From JBFGJY01 sp041576975 (lineage in GTDB: Bacteria; Pseudomonadota; Gammaproteobacteria; UBA4575): a stretch of DNA of 7,593 nucleotides. A program made the translations under genes and the position numbers. The notes under the pieces were generated by a model. The model saw only the letters and a list, made by a program, of their open reading frames with translations, did not search any database and was not told where the DNA came from. Numbering within the stretch: the stretch's first letter is position 1; the number at the start of each line of letters is the position of its first letter. The stretch spans positions 1-7,593 of the forward strand of contig JBFGJY010000089.1 in assembly GCA_041576975.1 (NCBI GenBank), in the 5' to 3' direction. Below are positions 1 to 5,979 of this stretch, piece after piece.

Positions 1-2
1 CA

Positions 3-137
3 GTGATTAATCGTAATGGTAAGTTAATTAAACAAGATCGGCGTTCTAGACCCGATCGGCGTATTGCGAATATTCAGGTCAAAGGACATTTTCTACACGC
101 CAAAAAAGACTTATTAAAGAAATTCATAGAGATTTAG
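3..137 (+). CDS. C-terminal fragment of an unrecognised protein
   Basis: An open frame enters from the left edge and runs 44 codons to a TAG stop at 135-137; the true start lies outside the window. The visible tail is very basic, with an Arg/Asp-rich stretch (QDRRSRPDRR) followed by a mixed segment ending in DLLKKFIEI. No motif allows a family assignment. The codon pattern and an unbroken frame right up to a convergent gene support it being real. Its stop overlaps by 3 bases the stop of the convergent minus-strand gene, a tight tail-to-tail arrangement. A GTG at the very start of the frame is probably internal rather than an initiation codon. Confidence 0.5.
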   Translation: MINRNGKLIKQDRRSRPDRRIANIQVKGHFLHAKKDLLKKFIEI

Positions 138-418
138 TGCTTCTTAATCTCTTTGTCTCCCTCTGCAATTTCCACTTGTCGGATCACTGCTAGCATGGCC
201 TCCATGCCCATCTTAAAGATCTTCTTGGTTTCTTCGGTCATTTCTTCTAATTCAACAAACTGCTGAAATACTTCTTCTGGAAAGTCACCCTATTCCAATT
301 GGTATACACCTAACTCTAAGGCCAGCATCTTGGCACAGGTGGCAATCTGGTCGGTTTTTAATTCATTGAGTTTAGTTTCGGCAGCGTATAAATATTTTTC
401 CCAGGATTCTGTTTCCAT
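134..418 (-). pseudogene. Small hypothetical protein gene with in-frame amber codon
   Basis: Read on the minus strand, an ATG at 418-416 is preceded by a good ribosome binding site (AAGGA about 7 bases upstream). It opens a frame of 94 sense-length codons ending with TAA at 136-134. Codon 43 (292-290) is TAG, so translation would normally stop after 42 residues (start METESWEKYL, end GVYQLE). The frame continues cleanly for 51 more residues (start GDFPEEVFQQ, end DKEIKKH). Both halves look like one acidic, helical, soluble protein without membrane segments. The simplest reading is a recent nonsense mutation, for example CAG (Gln) to TAG by a C-to-T change. A sequencing error or amber readthrough are alternatives. 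I do not recognise the family. Confidence 0.6.
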
Positions 419-491
419 GGTTATTTCCTTCGAGAAGCGGCCGCACACGCTGATGATCGCACGATTACTGTTAACGGAAGTTACTGTGTAG

Positions 492-605
492 CTAATAAAA
501 TTGATGAAATATGTATGTTAGGCAGAATGCAATTGGCACGGCGGCTGCTAAAAGAAATGCCATGCATACGAGGTGTCTGATAAGTTCAGATTGAATATTG
601 TCCAT
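492..605 (-). CDS. 37-residue single-span membrane protein
   Basis: A short minus-strand gene starts with ATG at 605-603 and ends with TAG at 494-492. A strong purine-rich ribosome binding site (GGGGGAG) lies just upstream of the ATG, the best argument that this small frame is translated. The product begins with a hydrophilic stretch (MDNIQSELIRH). A hydrophobic helix of about 20 residues follows at roughly 13-32 (core MAFLLAAAVPIAFCLTYIF), then a short tail HQFY. This is the typical layout of a small inner-membrane protein. Two cysteines lie in or at the edge of the span. No family is recognised and no partner gene is adjacent; the upstream spacer is AT-rich with an inverted repeat at 644-671. 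Confidence 0.55.
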   Translation of the reverse strand: MDNIQSELIRHLVCMAFLLAAAVPIAFCLTYIFHQFY

Positions 606-643
606 AACTCCCCCTTATTGTTATTTTTATTAGTTTGGACCGA

Positions 644-671
644 GTTTTTCTTATTGGAAATAAAGAAAAAC
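644..671. repeat. AT-rich 9-bp inverted repeat
   Basis: GTTTTTCTT at 644-652 is the exact reverse complement of AAGAAAAAC at 663-671, with a 10-base centre. It lies about 40 bases upstream of the start of the 37-residue membrane protein gene and about 200 bases before the small secreted protein gene. It could be an operator or chance symmetry in an AT-rich spacer; nothing else indicates which. Confidence 0.3.
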
Positions 672-871
672 ATCTAGAACCTATATTAGTATAAATTTAT
701 AACTCATTGTTTATTCGTAAATATAAATGTGATGGGCAACACACTTTAAATATATGTCGATTAATTGACGATTTTTATGGAATCTAATTTTAAATTCATC
801 AAAAAAACTTTGAAGTGGATTCTCATCATCTTAATTCATTCAACGATCTATTCAGGGCTATTCTGAGCCAT

Positions 872-1108
872 ATGAAAGTAGTTGTTTTATTTTGGCTCTA
901 TTTTTTATATACGATTACATATGCCACTGAAAACTATTGCCATGATGAAGAAGCCAACACCTATTGGGATGATCTTGCCATATATTATGTCGATCGTATG
1001 GATGTTACTAACTTAGTTAAGTTACGAAATCAACTGTGTTGGCAAGTCGATACAGGTGAAATTTGTGTAGAGGATGCAACCGAAATATTTGAGCGTGAGA
1101 GGGAGTGA
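872..1108 (+). CDS. Small secreted protein with three cysteines
   Basis: The frame can open at a GTG at 815 (97 residues) or at ATG 872 (78 residues). I prefer 872 because it puts a typical signal peptide at the N-terminus: MKVV, a hydrophobic core of about 12 residues, then a TYA cleavage-like site near residue 18. The mature part of about 60 residues is acidic and starts TENYCHDEEANTYW. It holds three cysteines in all (ENYC, NQLC, EICVED) and ends in a charged helix (FERERE). Neither start has a strong ribosome binding site. The product is probably periplasmic or exported. No function is recognised. The stop TGA is followed about 40 bases later by a copy of the 31-base intergenic palindrome. 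Confidence 0.6.
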   Translation: MKVVVLFWLYFLYTITYATENYCHDEEANTYWDDLAIYYVDRMDVTNLVKLRNQLCWQVDTGEICVEDATEIFERERE

Positions 1109-1148
1109 GTTGTAGAGGGTATGAAGCGTGGAAATTTCTAATTATTAA

Positions 1149-1179
1149 ATGTCTGCTTGCGGCCAATAGCAGTCATTCA
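1149..1179 (+). repeat. Intergenic 31-bp palindromic repeat, copy 1
   Basis: The left arm ATGTCTGCTT and right arm AGCAGTCATTCA flank a GC-rich centre (GCGGCC). It lies between the convergent ends of the small secreted protein gene and the L,D-transpeptidase gene, 13 bases beyond the latter's stop. The centre differs slightly from other copies. As a hairpin it could help end or protect transcripts from either side, but no T-tract follows. Confidence 0.7.
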
Positions 1180-1192
1180 ATAATGCAAAAAA

Positions 1193-2749
1193 TTAATGCT
1201 TAGAGATATTTAATGCCTTCAATACGGTCTCATCTCGATCGTAAACATCATCGATAAAACGTACACCTTGTGACAAATCATCGACAACAACAGTCCAGTA
1301 AAGTAGGTGAACCGGAATACGTTTTTTTAATGTAATACTAATTTCCTTAGCCCTATCAAGCGCACGGTTTATTTTTGTTCTTGTCCATTCAGGATTATCA
1401 GCCAGTACCCATTCTACAAGATCAATAGGGTTTTTCACTCGAATACAACCAGATGAGAAGTCTCGACGTACTTTTCCAAATAAACTTCTTGTAGGCGTAT
1501 CGTGTAAATAGACGTCGTGTGGATTTGGAAACATAAACTTCACTTGGCCAAGCGCATTATTTACGCCTGGTTTCTGGCGAAGACGAAAAGGAAAGTTTGA
1601 GGCACTATATTGATGCCAATTGATATCACTATGCACGGCTAAATTTCCATCTTTATCGAGTACTTGATACCCAAAGGCGTCGATAATATCTGGATCTTTT
1701 TTAAACTTTGGCAAAATATCTAATCGAGCTAGTTTAGGCGGTATTACCCACCATGGATTGAGCACGATATAACTCATACTTGCAGAAAAAATTGGAGTTT
1801 TCCGGTAAGTTTTGCCAATCACAACGTCATAAACTTCAGTGGCAGCTCTGTCTTCATAAATTTCTAACTGGTAATCTGCGATATTGACGCGTAGATGCTT
1901 TTCGCCAAAATCTTCGGGAAGCCAGCGCCAGCGTTCCAAGTTGACTCTTAATTGATCAACTCGGTCTTGAGGGGTACGGTTTAGTTCTTGCAGTGTTGCA
2001 GGACCAACAACGCCGTCCGGCTCAAGATTCGCGCGACGTTGAAACTGTTTCACGGCTTCGACCAAGCTTTCGTCATAAAAGTCACTTATCTCCATGAGTT
2101 GATCTATATCACCGGTTGCTCTGAGTCTTTCACGAAGCTGACTAACATGGGGGGAATATTCACCTGGTTTCAGTAGTTCTCCAAAGGCTACGATTCCCCA
2201 TCCTCCATCGGCAGCAATATTTCTATAATGTAATAGGGCAGCTTTTAATATCTCGTATCTTGGTTGTTGCGGAGCTAATTGTTCTAAAGAGGCTTTTATA
2301 CTTCCATTCTGTAATGCTGAGCTGAGGTAGCTCACTAGATCTTGTTCACGACCTTTTGCAGTCCATGTTGGTTCTATGGAAATTGGATCAAGTTTTCCAC
2401 TAAGCAAGTGTCCAGCAAGAGAAAGATAGGCATCAGTAGCGAGTACATCACGATCTGCTTGAGATAGGTTATTAGTAGTAAGATTTGTTAAATGATAATC
2501 AGAGGGCGTTAGACCATGCGATTCACTAGATTGAATTGAATCTATCAAATCTTCTAATTTTCTCTCATTCCACAATAAAAAAAACTGATTTTGGTTGTAA
2601 ATCTGTTCGACAGAATATTGGGCCAGTAACTGCTCATTCAGAGATAAATGGTGTAGAACACTTTTGAGCTGTGGCTCCTCTGTATTATTTCCAAATACAT
2701 TGAATGTGAATAAAAGATTTACACAGAAAAAAATATATAAAAATCTCAT
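1193..2749 (-). CDS. Periplasmic L,D-transpeptidase, YcbB/LdtD type
   Basis: This 518-residue protein belongs to the YkuD-type L,D-transpeptidases, which form 3-3 cross-links in peptidoglycan or attach partners to it. An N-terminal signal peptide (MRFLYIFFCV through about residue 20) sends it to the periplasm. Residues about 25-220 are the helical scaffold region. A peptidoglycan-binding domain spans about 225-257 (AVKQFQRRANLEPDGVVGPA). The catalytic YkuD domain covers roughly 285-450. It contains the tryptophan-rich entry NPWWVIPP, a conserved His in LHDTP (H416), and the signature SSGCIRV with nucleophile Cys435. The C-terminal extension (IPVHLLYWTVVVD, about 478-490) is typical of the YcbB subgroup. 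E. coli LdtD is longer (615 residues), so loops are shorter here. The gene is alone on its strand, with no strong ribosome binding site before the ATG. Confidence 0.93.
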   Translation of the reverse strand: MRFLYIFFCVNLLFTFNVFGNNTEEPQLKSVLHHLSLNEQLLAQYSVEQIYNQNQFFLLWNERKLEDLIDSIQSSESHGLTPSDYHLTNLTTNNLSQADRDVLATDAYLSLAGHLLSGKLDPISIEPTWTAKGREQDLVSYLSSALQNGSIKASLEQLAPQQPRYEILKAALLHYRNIAADGGWGIVAFGELLKPGEYSPHVSQLRERLRATGDIDQLMEISDFYDESLVEAVKQFQRRANLEPDGVVGPATLQELNRTPQDRVDQLRVNLERWRWLPEDFGEKHLRVNIADYQLEIYEDRAATEVYDVVIGKTYRKTPIFSASMSYIVLNPWWVIPPKLARLDILPKFKKDPDIIDAFGYQVLDKDGNLAVHSDINWHQYSASNFPFRLRQKPGVNNALGQVKFMFPNPHDVYLHDTPTRSLFGKVRRDFSSGCIRVKNPIDLVEWVLADNPEWTRTKINRALDRAKEISITLKKRIPVHLLYWTVVVDDLSQGVRFIDDVYDRDETVLKALNISKH

Positions 2750-2879
2750 TACTTATATTTTTAATATATTGGTTTTCATAGAATTTATTACAAATAATTT
2801 CTCTATTATTATGATTTAGGACATGCCAAAAATAAATTACCTATCAAAAATATATTCAAAAGAATTAAAATATTTGTTG

Positions 2880-2910
2880 ATGTCTGCTTTGGGTTATTAC
2901 CGGACATTAA
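2880..2910 (+). repeat. Intergenic 31-bp palindromic repeat, copy 2
   Basis: The arms are ATGTCTGCTTTGGG and CCGGACATTAA. It is the most degenerate right half of the set (TACCGGACAT in place of the usual AAGCGGACAT), and its tail is TTAA rather than TTCA. It sits in the divergent spacer upstream of the L,D-transpeptidase gene. Confidence 0.6.
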
Positions 2911-2962
2911 ACAGCTTTGATTTGTGATTTCCAACCTTGAGTCCCCTAAATTTCTATTCTGA

Positions 2963-2993
2963 ATGTCTGCTTTCGGCCATAAGCAGACATTCA
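2963..2993 (+). repeat. Intergenic 31-bp palindromic repeat, copy 3
   Basis: This is the most symmetrical copy: ATGTCTGCTT (2963-2972) and AAGCAGACAT (2981-2990) are exact reverse complements around the centre TCGGCCAT, followed by TCA. The stem would be 10 perfect base pairs. It forms a close pair with copy 2 in the same orientation. Confidence 0.75.
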
Positions 2994-3153
2994 ATTAATG
3001 CGAATTTTCATCCAGCGACTTTCGCCAATAAATTAGCTAGTCTCTGCGAGTACGTTGTATATTCTCAAAATAATTAATTCGTATTTTCAGCGACCGATTC
3101 TCCCAAAGCTATAGTCTTATGACATGTTATTCTCTACAAACTAAGGTGATCAA

Positions 3154-3228
3154 ATGATCGACCCAGCAATGCGTTTGCTAAATTCGTTAGATATTTTGTT
3201 ACCATCGTTAATATACTCTACATTTTGA
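3154..3228 (+). CDS. Possible 24-residue leader peptide before the channel gene
   Basis: An ATG at 3154 with AAGGTG about 6 bases upstream opens a 24-codon frame (starts MIDPAMRLLNSLDILLPSLI) that stops at TGA 3226-3228, 18 bases before the MscS-family ATG. The ribosome binding site is better than that of the channel gene, so it could be a leader frame that helps load ribosomes. It may equally be chance; there is no recognisable motif. Confidence 0.25.
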   Translation: MIDPAMRLLNSLDILLPSLIYSTF

Positions 3229-3246
3229 ATTCCAAATATTTGAAGA

Positions 3247-3858
3247 ATGGACATCGCCCTAGACAACACCACAATTTACCACTGGTTGATCAGTAACAGC
3301 ACTCAATTAGTTATCACTGTCCTAATTGCTGTTGTTTACATTATTCTTGATAGATTTAGCACCCCAAAATTAGTCAAAGGTGCAGATCAGGGTCATTTCA
3401 AGGATGGTGCCGCGACCAAGGCCATCCGGATCGCTCGAGTGGTTACGGGATTCGTTGGCTTATTAGTCTTAGTATTAGTCTGGGGTATAGAGTTCGATTC
3501 GGTGCTGATATTTGCAACAACGACGATTACGTTGCTCGGCGTAGCGTTTTTTGCCAGTTGGTCACTATTGAGCAATGTAACAGCTCACTTCGTTTTATTA
3601 CTGCAACCTTCTTTCGAGCATGGTGTATTCATTCGCATTATTGAGGCCGACAATTACACCGAAGGATATATATCTGAATTGAATTTATTCAATACAACGC
3701 TTGTTACGGAGAATAAAGAAGTAATCGTTTATCCAAACAATCTATTGTTAGGTCGACAGGCTCTAATTAACCCACGTGATAGATTATACGGTGTCGGCAA
3801 GCTGCCCCAACATTCCAAGACCATCACAGAAGAAGAAATCGATCATAAAAGATCTTAA
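3247..3858 (+). CDS. Short MscS-family mechanosensitive channel protein
   Basis: This 203-residue inner-membrane protein resembles the core of the small-conductance mechanosensitive channels, which open under membrane tension to release solutes on osmotic downshock. Three hydrophobic segments are visible at about 18-37, 61-82 and 84-118. The third carries the pore-helix-like sequence LLGVAFFASWSLLSNVTAHF. The segment LQPSFEHGVFIRI leads into the beta domain (about 126-170: GYISELNLFNTTLVTENKEV and VYPNNLLLG). The larger C-terminal alpha/beta cage domain of E. coli MscS (286 residues) is absent; the chain ends in a charged tail ITEEEIDHKRS. Short versions of this kind are known in the superfamily, so this need not be a truncation. 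The ATG has only GAAG almost abutting it as a ribosome binding site. Repeat copy 4 begins 16 bases after the stop. Confidence 0.85.
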   Translation: MDIALDNTTIYHWLISNSTQLVITVLIAVVYIILDRFSTPKLVKGADQGHFKDGAATKAIRIARVVTGFVGLLVLVLVWGIEFDSVLIFATTTITLLGVAFFASWSLLSNVTAHFVLLLQPSFEHGVFIRIIEADNYTEGYISELNLFNTTLVTENKEVIVYPNNLLLGRQALINPRDRLYGVGKLPQHSKTITEEEIDHKRS

Positions 3859-3873
3859 TTAATACTTGTAACT

Positions 3874-3904
3874 ATGTCCGCTTTGGGTCGAAAGCGGTCA
3901 TTCA
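3874..3904 (+). repeat. Intergenic 31-bp palindromic repeat, copy 4
   Basis: ATGTCCGCTTT and AAAGCGGTCAT surround GGGTCG, with one T-T mismatch in the otherwise 11-pair stem, then TCA. It begins 16 bases after the mscS-family stop codon and could act as a transcript-end hairpin. Read as protein it gives MSALGRKRSF, a string familiar from spurious annotations of this kind of repeat. Confidence 0.75.
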
Positions 3905-3969
3905 ATAATAAATTCTTAAATATTCCAACCAGTGTCGCCTTTCAACCAAAGCAGAAGTTCGACATCTTT

Positions 3970-4048
3970 TATAACGACCAAGGTGAGCAGCGCGCGAATA
4001 GCACGCACGTCCGCCTTCGGCGGGAGCGAACTCGACCGCTTTGTTATA
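3970..4048 (-). other. attC-like integron recombination site (lone)
   Basis: Read on the minus strand, this 79-base GC-rich element starts TATAACAAAGCGGTCGAG and ends GCTCACCTTGGTCGTTATA. The ends TATAAC/GTTATA are inverted core sites (R'' and R'). Next inwards are unpaired spacers AAAGC and TTGGTC. Then L'' GGTCGAG pairs with L' CTCACC, leaving one extrahelical C on the L'' side (a G on the recombining bottom strand), as in known attC sites. The middle contains a CCGCC-GAA-GGCGG hairpin. It begins 5 bases after the cytochrome stop, in the same orientation, exactly as in a gene cassette. No other attC, attI or integrase is seen. The cores deviate from GTTRRRY at the fifth base, so a coincidental hairpin or terminator remains possible. 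Confidence 0.65.
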
Positions 4049-4053
4049 CATCT

Positions 4054-4554
4054 TTAATGTCCATGCGCTTGGGTTTTTGGTGCCAATGCTGGAAATCTGT
4101 GCGTTGCATACTGAGTGTGGCAACTAACACAGACTTCGCTCATCTTTGAGAAATAGAAGCCTACTAATTCGGCCTTTTCCATTTTTGCCGCATGCTCTAG
4201 CATGCCTGATAGATAATGAAACTGCTGATCAAGCTCAATGAATGCGCTTGGGAGTTTGGAGTGTAGTTCGTGCTTTTGTTCTTCAGAAAGGCTTTGTTTC
4301 AGAACGTAGCTACTTTCCATTTCACTTGCAATAGATCCTATTTCGGCCCATCTACCAGAAACATACAAAGGCAGTATTTCTATCATGCCTTTCTGCAATT
4401 GACGCATTTCTTGAGACAATAGGTTCCGCAGATCAGGTGAAAGATCGACTATGCCTGAATGACTTTTATCAATAGAGTGACGTTCATGTTCCTCTCCATG
4501 ACATAAGTACGGTATGAGTATTACCAAGAAGAAGAGTTGGGATAGTTTTTTCAT
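4054..4554 (-). CDS. Periplasmic c-type cytochrome, c556/c'-like
   Basis: This 166-residue protein has a signal peptide (MKKLSQLFFLVILIPYLCHG, cleavage near residue 20) and a helical domain ending in a single heme-c attachment motif, CVSCH at 142-146, followed by QYATHRFPAL. A CXXCH near the C-terminus of a four-helix protein is the layout of the cytochrome c'/c556 class. Other class-like elements are LSQEMRQLQKGM (about 46-57), FIELDQQFHYLSGMLEHAAK (about 105-124) and FYFSKMSEVC. It would bind one covalent heme in the periplasm and carry electrons or bind a small ligand; the partner is unknown. No conserved axial Met can be assigned. The gene is followed at once by the attC-like element and preceded by a weak ribosome binding site (GGA). 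It runs in the same direction as the HIT gene, 130 bases away. Confidence 0.82.
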   Translation of the reverse strand: MKKLSQLFFLVILIPYLCHGEEHERHSIDKSHSGIVDLSPDLRNLLSQEMRQLQKGMIEILPLYVSGRWAEIGSIASEMESSYVLKQSLSEEQKHELHSKLPSAFIELDQQFHYLSGMLEHAAKMEKAELVGFYFSKMSEVCVSCHTQYATHRFPALAPKTQAHGH

Positions 4555-4625
4555 CTAGTATTCCATTCTTGCTTTATATACATAACTAAAATTAAACGAC
4601 CTAATTGTCGCCACCATCTCGATAG

Positions 4626-4641
4626 TGGCCAATATTGACCA
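4626..4641. promoter_or_regulatory. 16-bp near-perfect palindrome, possible operator
   Basis: TGGCCAATATTGACCA is symmetrical except for one base pair. It lies about 72 bases upstream of the cytochrome ATG and beside repeat copy 5. A dimeric repressor or activator site is possible, but no promoter elements clearly flank it. Confidence 0.3.
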
Positions 4642-4648
4642 AATGTAT

Positions 4649-4679
4649 ATGTCCGCTTTGGGTCGTTAGCGGTTATTCA
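4649..4679 (+). repeat. Intergenic 31-bp palindromic repeat, copy 5
   Basis: The copy reads ATGTCCGCTTTGGG then TCGTTAGCGGTTATTCA. It begins 5 bases beyond the stop of the minus-strand HIT gene, so relative to that gene it is reversed compared with copies 4 and 6. It shares the centre GGGTCGTTAG with copy 7. Confidence 0.75.
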
Positions 4680-4684
4680 TAAAG

Positions 4685-5071
4685 TCAGTAATTTTTTCTA
4701 GAGGGGATAACACCCCTTACGCCACCTCTTGGATTATCGACATCACCCAATCGTCTTTCAATGAGATGAATATGACAATGAAATACTGATTGACCAGCTG
4801 CTGCACCAGAATTTACACCGATATTAAAGCCTCCATCACTTGGGTCATCTTTTAGAATATCGTCCCTTATATATTTCAGTAAAATATTGCAGGCACGTAT
4901 TTCTTCTTTTGAAAGATCAAAATAATCTTCAACATGGCGTTTAGGGATAACTAACGTATGAAATTTAGATACGGGATACTTATCTCGTACTGCAATAGCT
5001 AATTCATTTTCCTCAATGATTCTTTCATGCTTCATGCCACAAAATAGACATCCCTTTTTTTTATTTTCCAT
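4685..5071 (-). CDS. HIT-family nucleotide hydrolase with zinc CxxC
   Basis: This 128-residue cytoplasmic protein carries the histidine-triad signature HCHIHLI (His98, His100, His102), the catalytic motif of enzymes that cleave nucleotide phosphoramidates or dinucleoside polyphosphates such as Ap4A. An N-terminal CLFC (Cys8, Cys11), with KRH (His46), matches the zinc-binding version of the fold. The segment GGFNIGVNSGAAAGQSVFH is the usual nucleotide-pocket region. The length fits the family (about 110-150). The ATG at 5071 is kept although no clear ribosome binding site precedes it, because the next Met (residue 13) would remove CxxC. It may be co-transcribed with the interrupted lipoprotein-like gene 37 bases upstream. 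The substrate cannot be read from sequence. Confidence 0.9.
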   Translation of the reverse strand: MENKKKGCLFCGMKHERIIEENELAIAVRDKYPVSKFHTLVIPKRHVEDYFDLSKEEIRACNILLKYIRDDILKDDPSDGGFNIGVNSGAAAGQSVFHCHIHLIERRLGDVDNPRGGVRGVIPSRKNY

Positions 5072-5108
5072 AACTAGCTGCGTAAAATTAGTAATAGGAG
5101 TTTATTTA

Positions 5109-5345
5109 TTAACATCCAAAATCCTTTCTTAAAGCCTCTTCATCAACTTCACCAAATTTACGCATTTCAAATGATCGAATTTCTTCACAAGTACAACCCT
5201 TATCTGCGCTTCCCCATTTGCCTGATGCGGTGATTGAATACAGGGTATCCTCATCTTCCTTGCAGTACCAAACTTAACTTTCACTGCATGCGACAAAACA
5301 CGATGTTACAAATAAAATTAAAATGAATGGTAGGAGTTTTTTCAT
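5109..5345 (-). pseudogene. Small lipoprotein-like gene with in-frame ochre codon
   Basis: Minus-strand ATG at 5345-5343 opens a frame of 78 codons ending with TAA at 5111-5109, but codon 24 (5276-5274) is also TAA. Before it is a clear export signal, MKKLLPFILILFVTSCFVAC, with lipobox-like Cys16 and Cys20. After it the frame continues for 54 residues (starts VWYCKEDEDTLYSITASGKW) with further cysteines (KGCTC and a terminal GC). The coherence of both halves suggests one secreted, cysteine-containing protein broken by a single substitution, for example CAA (Gln) to TAA. A sequencing error is possible. If translation stops at codon 24 only a signal peptide is made. It lies upstream of the HIT gene and may share its transcript. 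The family is not recognised. Confidence 0.6.
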
Positions 5346-5448
5346 TCTTATTACACCCATGAATTGCTCTAGCTAAGATCAAACAGTTTCTCGGAATTAT
5401 CAAAGAATATAACTTGAAGCTATTGGTTTATTGATTTAACACAATAAT

Positions 5449-5477
5449 TTCAGCATTTCAGAGTTATAGACTATTAT
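5449..5477 (+). promoter_or_regulatory. Candidate sigma-70-like promoter for the CBS gene
   Basis: TATTAT at 5472-5477 matches five of six bases of the -10 consensus. It is spaced 17 bases from a poor -35-like TTCAGC (5449-5454). It would give a leader of about 50 bases before the CBS-domain gene. The weak -35 makes this tentative. Confidence 0.3.
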
Positions 5478-5531
5478 AAAAGAGCAATTGATTATTGTTT
5501 AGTTATAACTGAATTAAAGGGAGAAGGTACT

Positions 5532-5978
5532 ATGTTTGTTGGTGAAATGTGTAATCGACAAGTTGTCATCTGTCGACCGGATGACTCCATACAGAACGCA
5601 GCCGAACTCATGCGTGATAATCATGTTGGCGATGTTATCGTTGTTGAGCATAAGGAAGGTAAACATTTCCCGATAGGTATTTTGACGGATAGGGACATCG
5701 TGATCGAGGTTTTGGCACAGGGGGTTAATTTGAACGATATTGCTGTAAAGGATGTGATGAGTAGCGAATTGATACGTGTCAAAGAAGACGATTATATAAT
5801 AGAGACGATCGAGCAAATGAGAGATAAAGGAATTCGTCGTGTTCCTGTTGTAAATCGAGACGGCAGCCTTGAAGGAATTCTAGCTGTTGATGATACGATT
5901 GAATTAGTTGCTGAGTTACTATCTAATTTGGTAAGGCTTTTTAAGCGTGAATTTAATCGCGAATTAAAAACTCGCTAA
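5532..5978 (+). CDS. Two-CBS-domain protein
   Basis: This 148-residue protein is essentially a Bateman module: CBS domain 1 at about 7-64 (ending PIGILTDRDIVIEVLAQG) and CBS domain 2 at about 72-128 (VMSSELIRVKEDD, then GIRRVPVVNRDGSLEGILAV). The G(I/V)LT(D)RDI and GI(R)RVPVVN signatures are well conserved. A charged amphipathic helix (about 122-148, ending RLFKREFNRELKTR) follows and may mediate dimerisation or partner binding. Such stand-alone CBS pairs usually bind adenine nucleotides and act as energy sensors, but the partner here is unknown. The ATG has a strong ribosome binding site (GGGAGAAGG). Repeat copy 6 begins directly after the stop, and the H1-like gene follows 131 bases later on the same strand. 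Confidence 0.9.
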   Translation: MFVGEMCNRQVVICRPDDSIQNAAELMRDNHVGDVIVVEHKEGKHFPIGILTDRDIVIEVLAQGVNLNDIAVKDVMSSELIRVKEDDYIIETIEQMRDKGIRRVPVVNRDGSLEGILAVDDTIELVAELLSNLVRLFKREFNRELKTR

Positions 5979-5979
5979 C

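Larger units (their letters stand above)
2750..3246. other. AT-rich divergent spacer with two palindromic repeats
   Basis: This 497-base region separates the divergent starts of the L,D-transpeptidase and the MscS-family gene, so it should hold both promoters; no convincing -35/-10 pair stands out. It contains repeat copies 2 (2880-2910) and 3 (2963-2993), 83 bases apart, and a 24-codon frame with a ribosome binding site just before the channel gene (3154-3228). Apart from these it is low-complexity AT-rich DNA. Confidence 0.6.

Noticed and set aside
437..444. NotI recognition sequence (GCGGCCGC), possibly a cloning junction
   Set aside because: Sequence on both sides reads as continuous natural DNA, with no vector or linker; a single 8-base site is not evidence of an artificial join.
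1988..2176. 62-codon plus-strand frame inside the L,D-transpeptidase gene
   Set aside because: It lies wholly antisense to a well-supported enzyme gene and has no domain or ribosome binding site support.
2809..2994. 61-codon minus-strand frame (starts MNVCLWPKAD)
   Set aside because: Its start codon and first residues come from repeat copy 3 and an internal part from copy 2; such peptides are translation artefacts of the palindromic repeat, and it has no ribosome binding site.
3393..3575. 60-codon minus-strand frame opposite the channel gene
   Set aside because: It is an antisense shadow of the MscS-family membrane helices with no independent support.
3902..4123. 73-codon minus-strand frame across the attC-like element
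   Set aside because: It is an out-of-frame shadow of the cytochrome 3' end running through non-coding DNA.
3874..4149. 91-codon plus-strand frame (starts MSALGRKRSF)
   Set aside because: It begins inside repeat copy 4, crosses the attC-like element, and then overlaps the cytochrome gene on the opposite strand.
5514..5816. 100-codon minus-strand frame opposite the CBS gene
   Set aside because: It is antisense to a strongly conserved CBS domain pair and covers that gene's ribosome binding site; it shows no protein features of its own.
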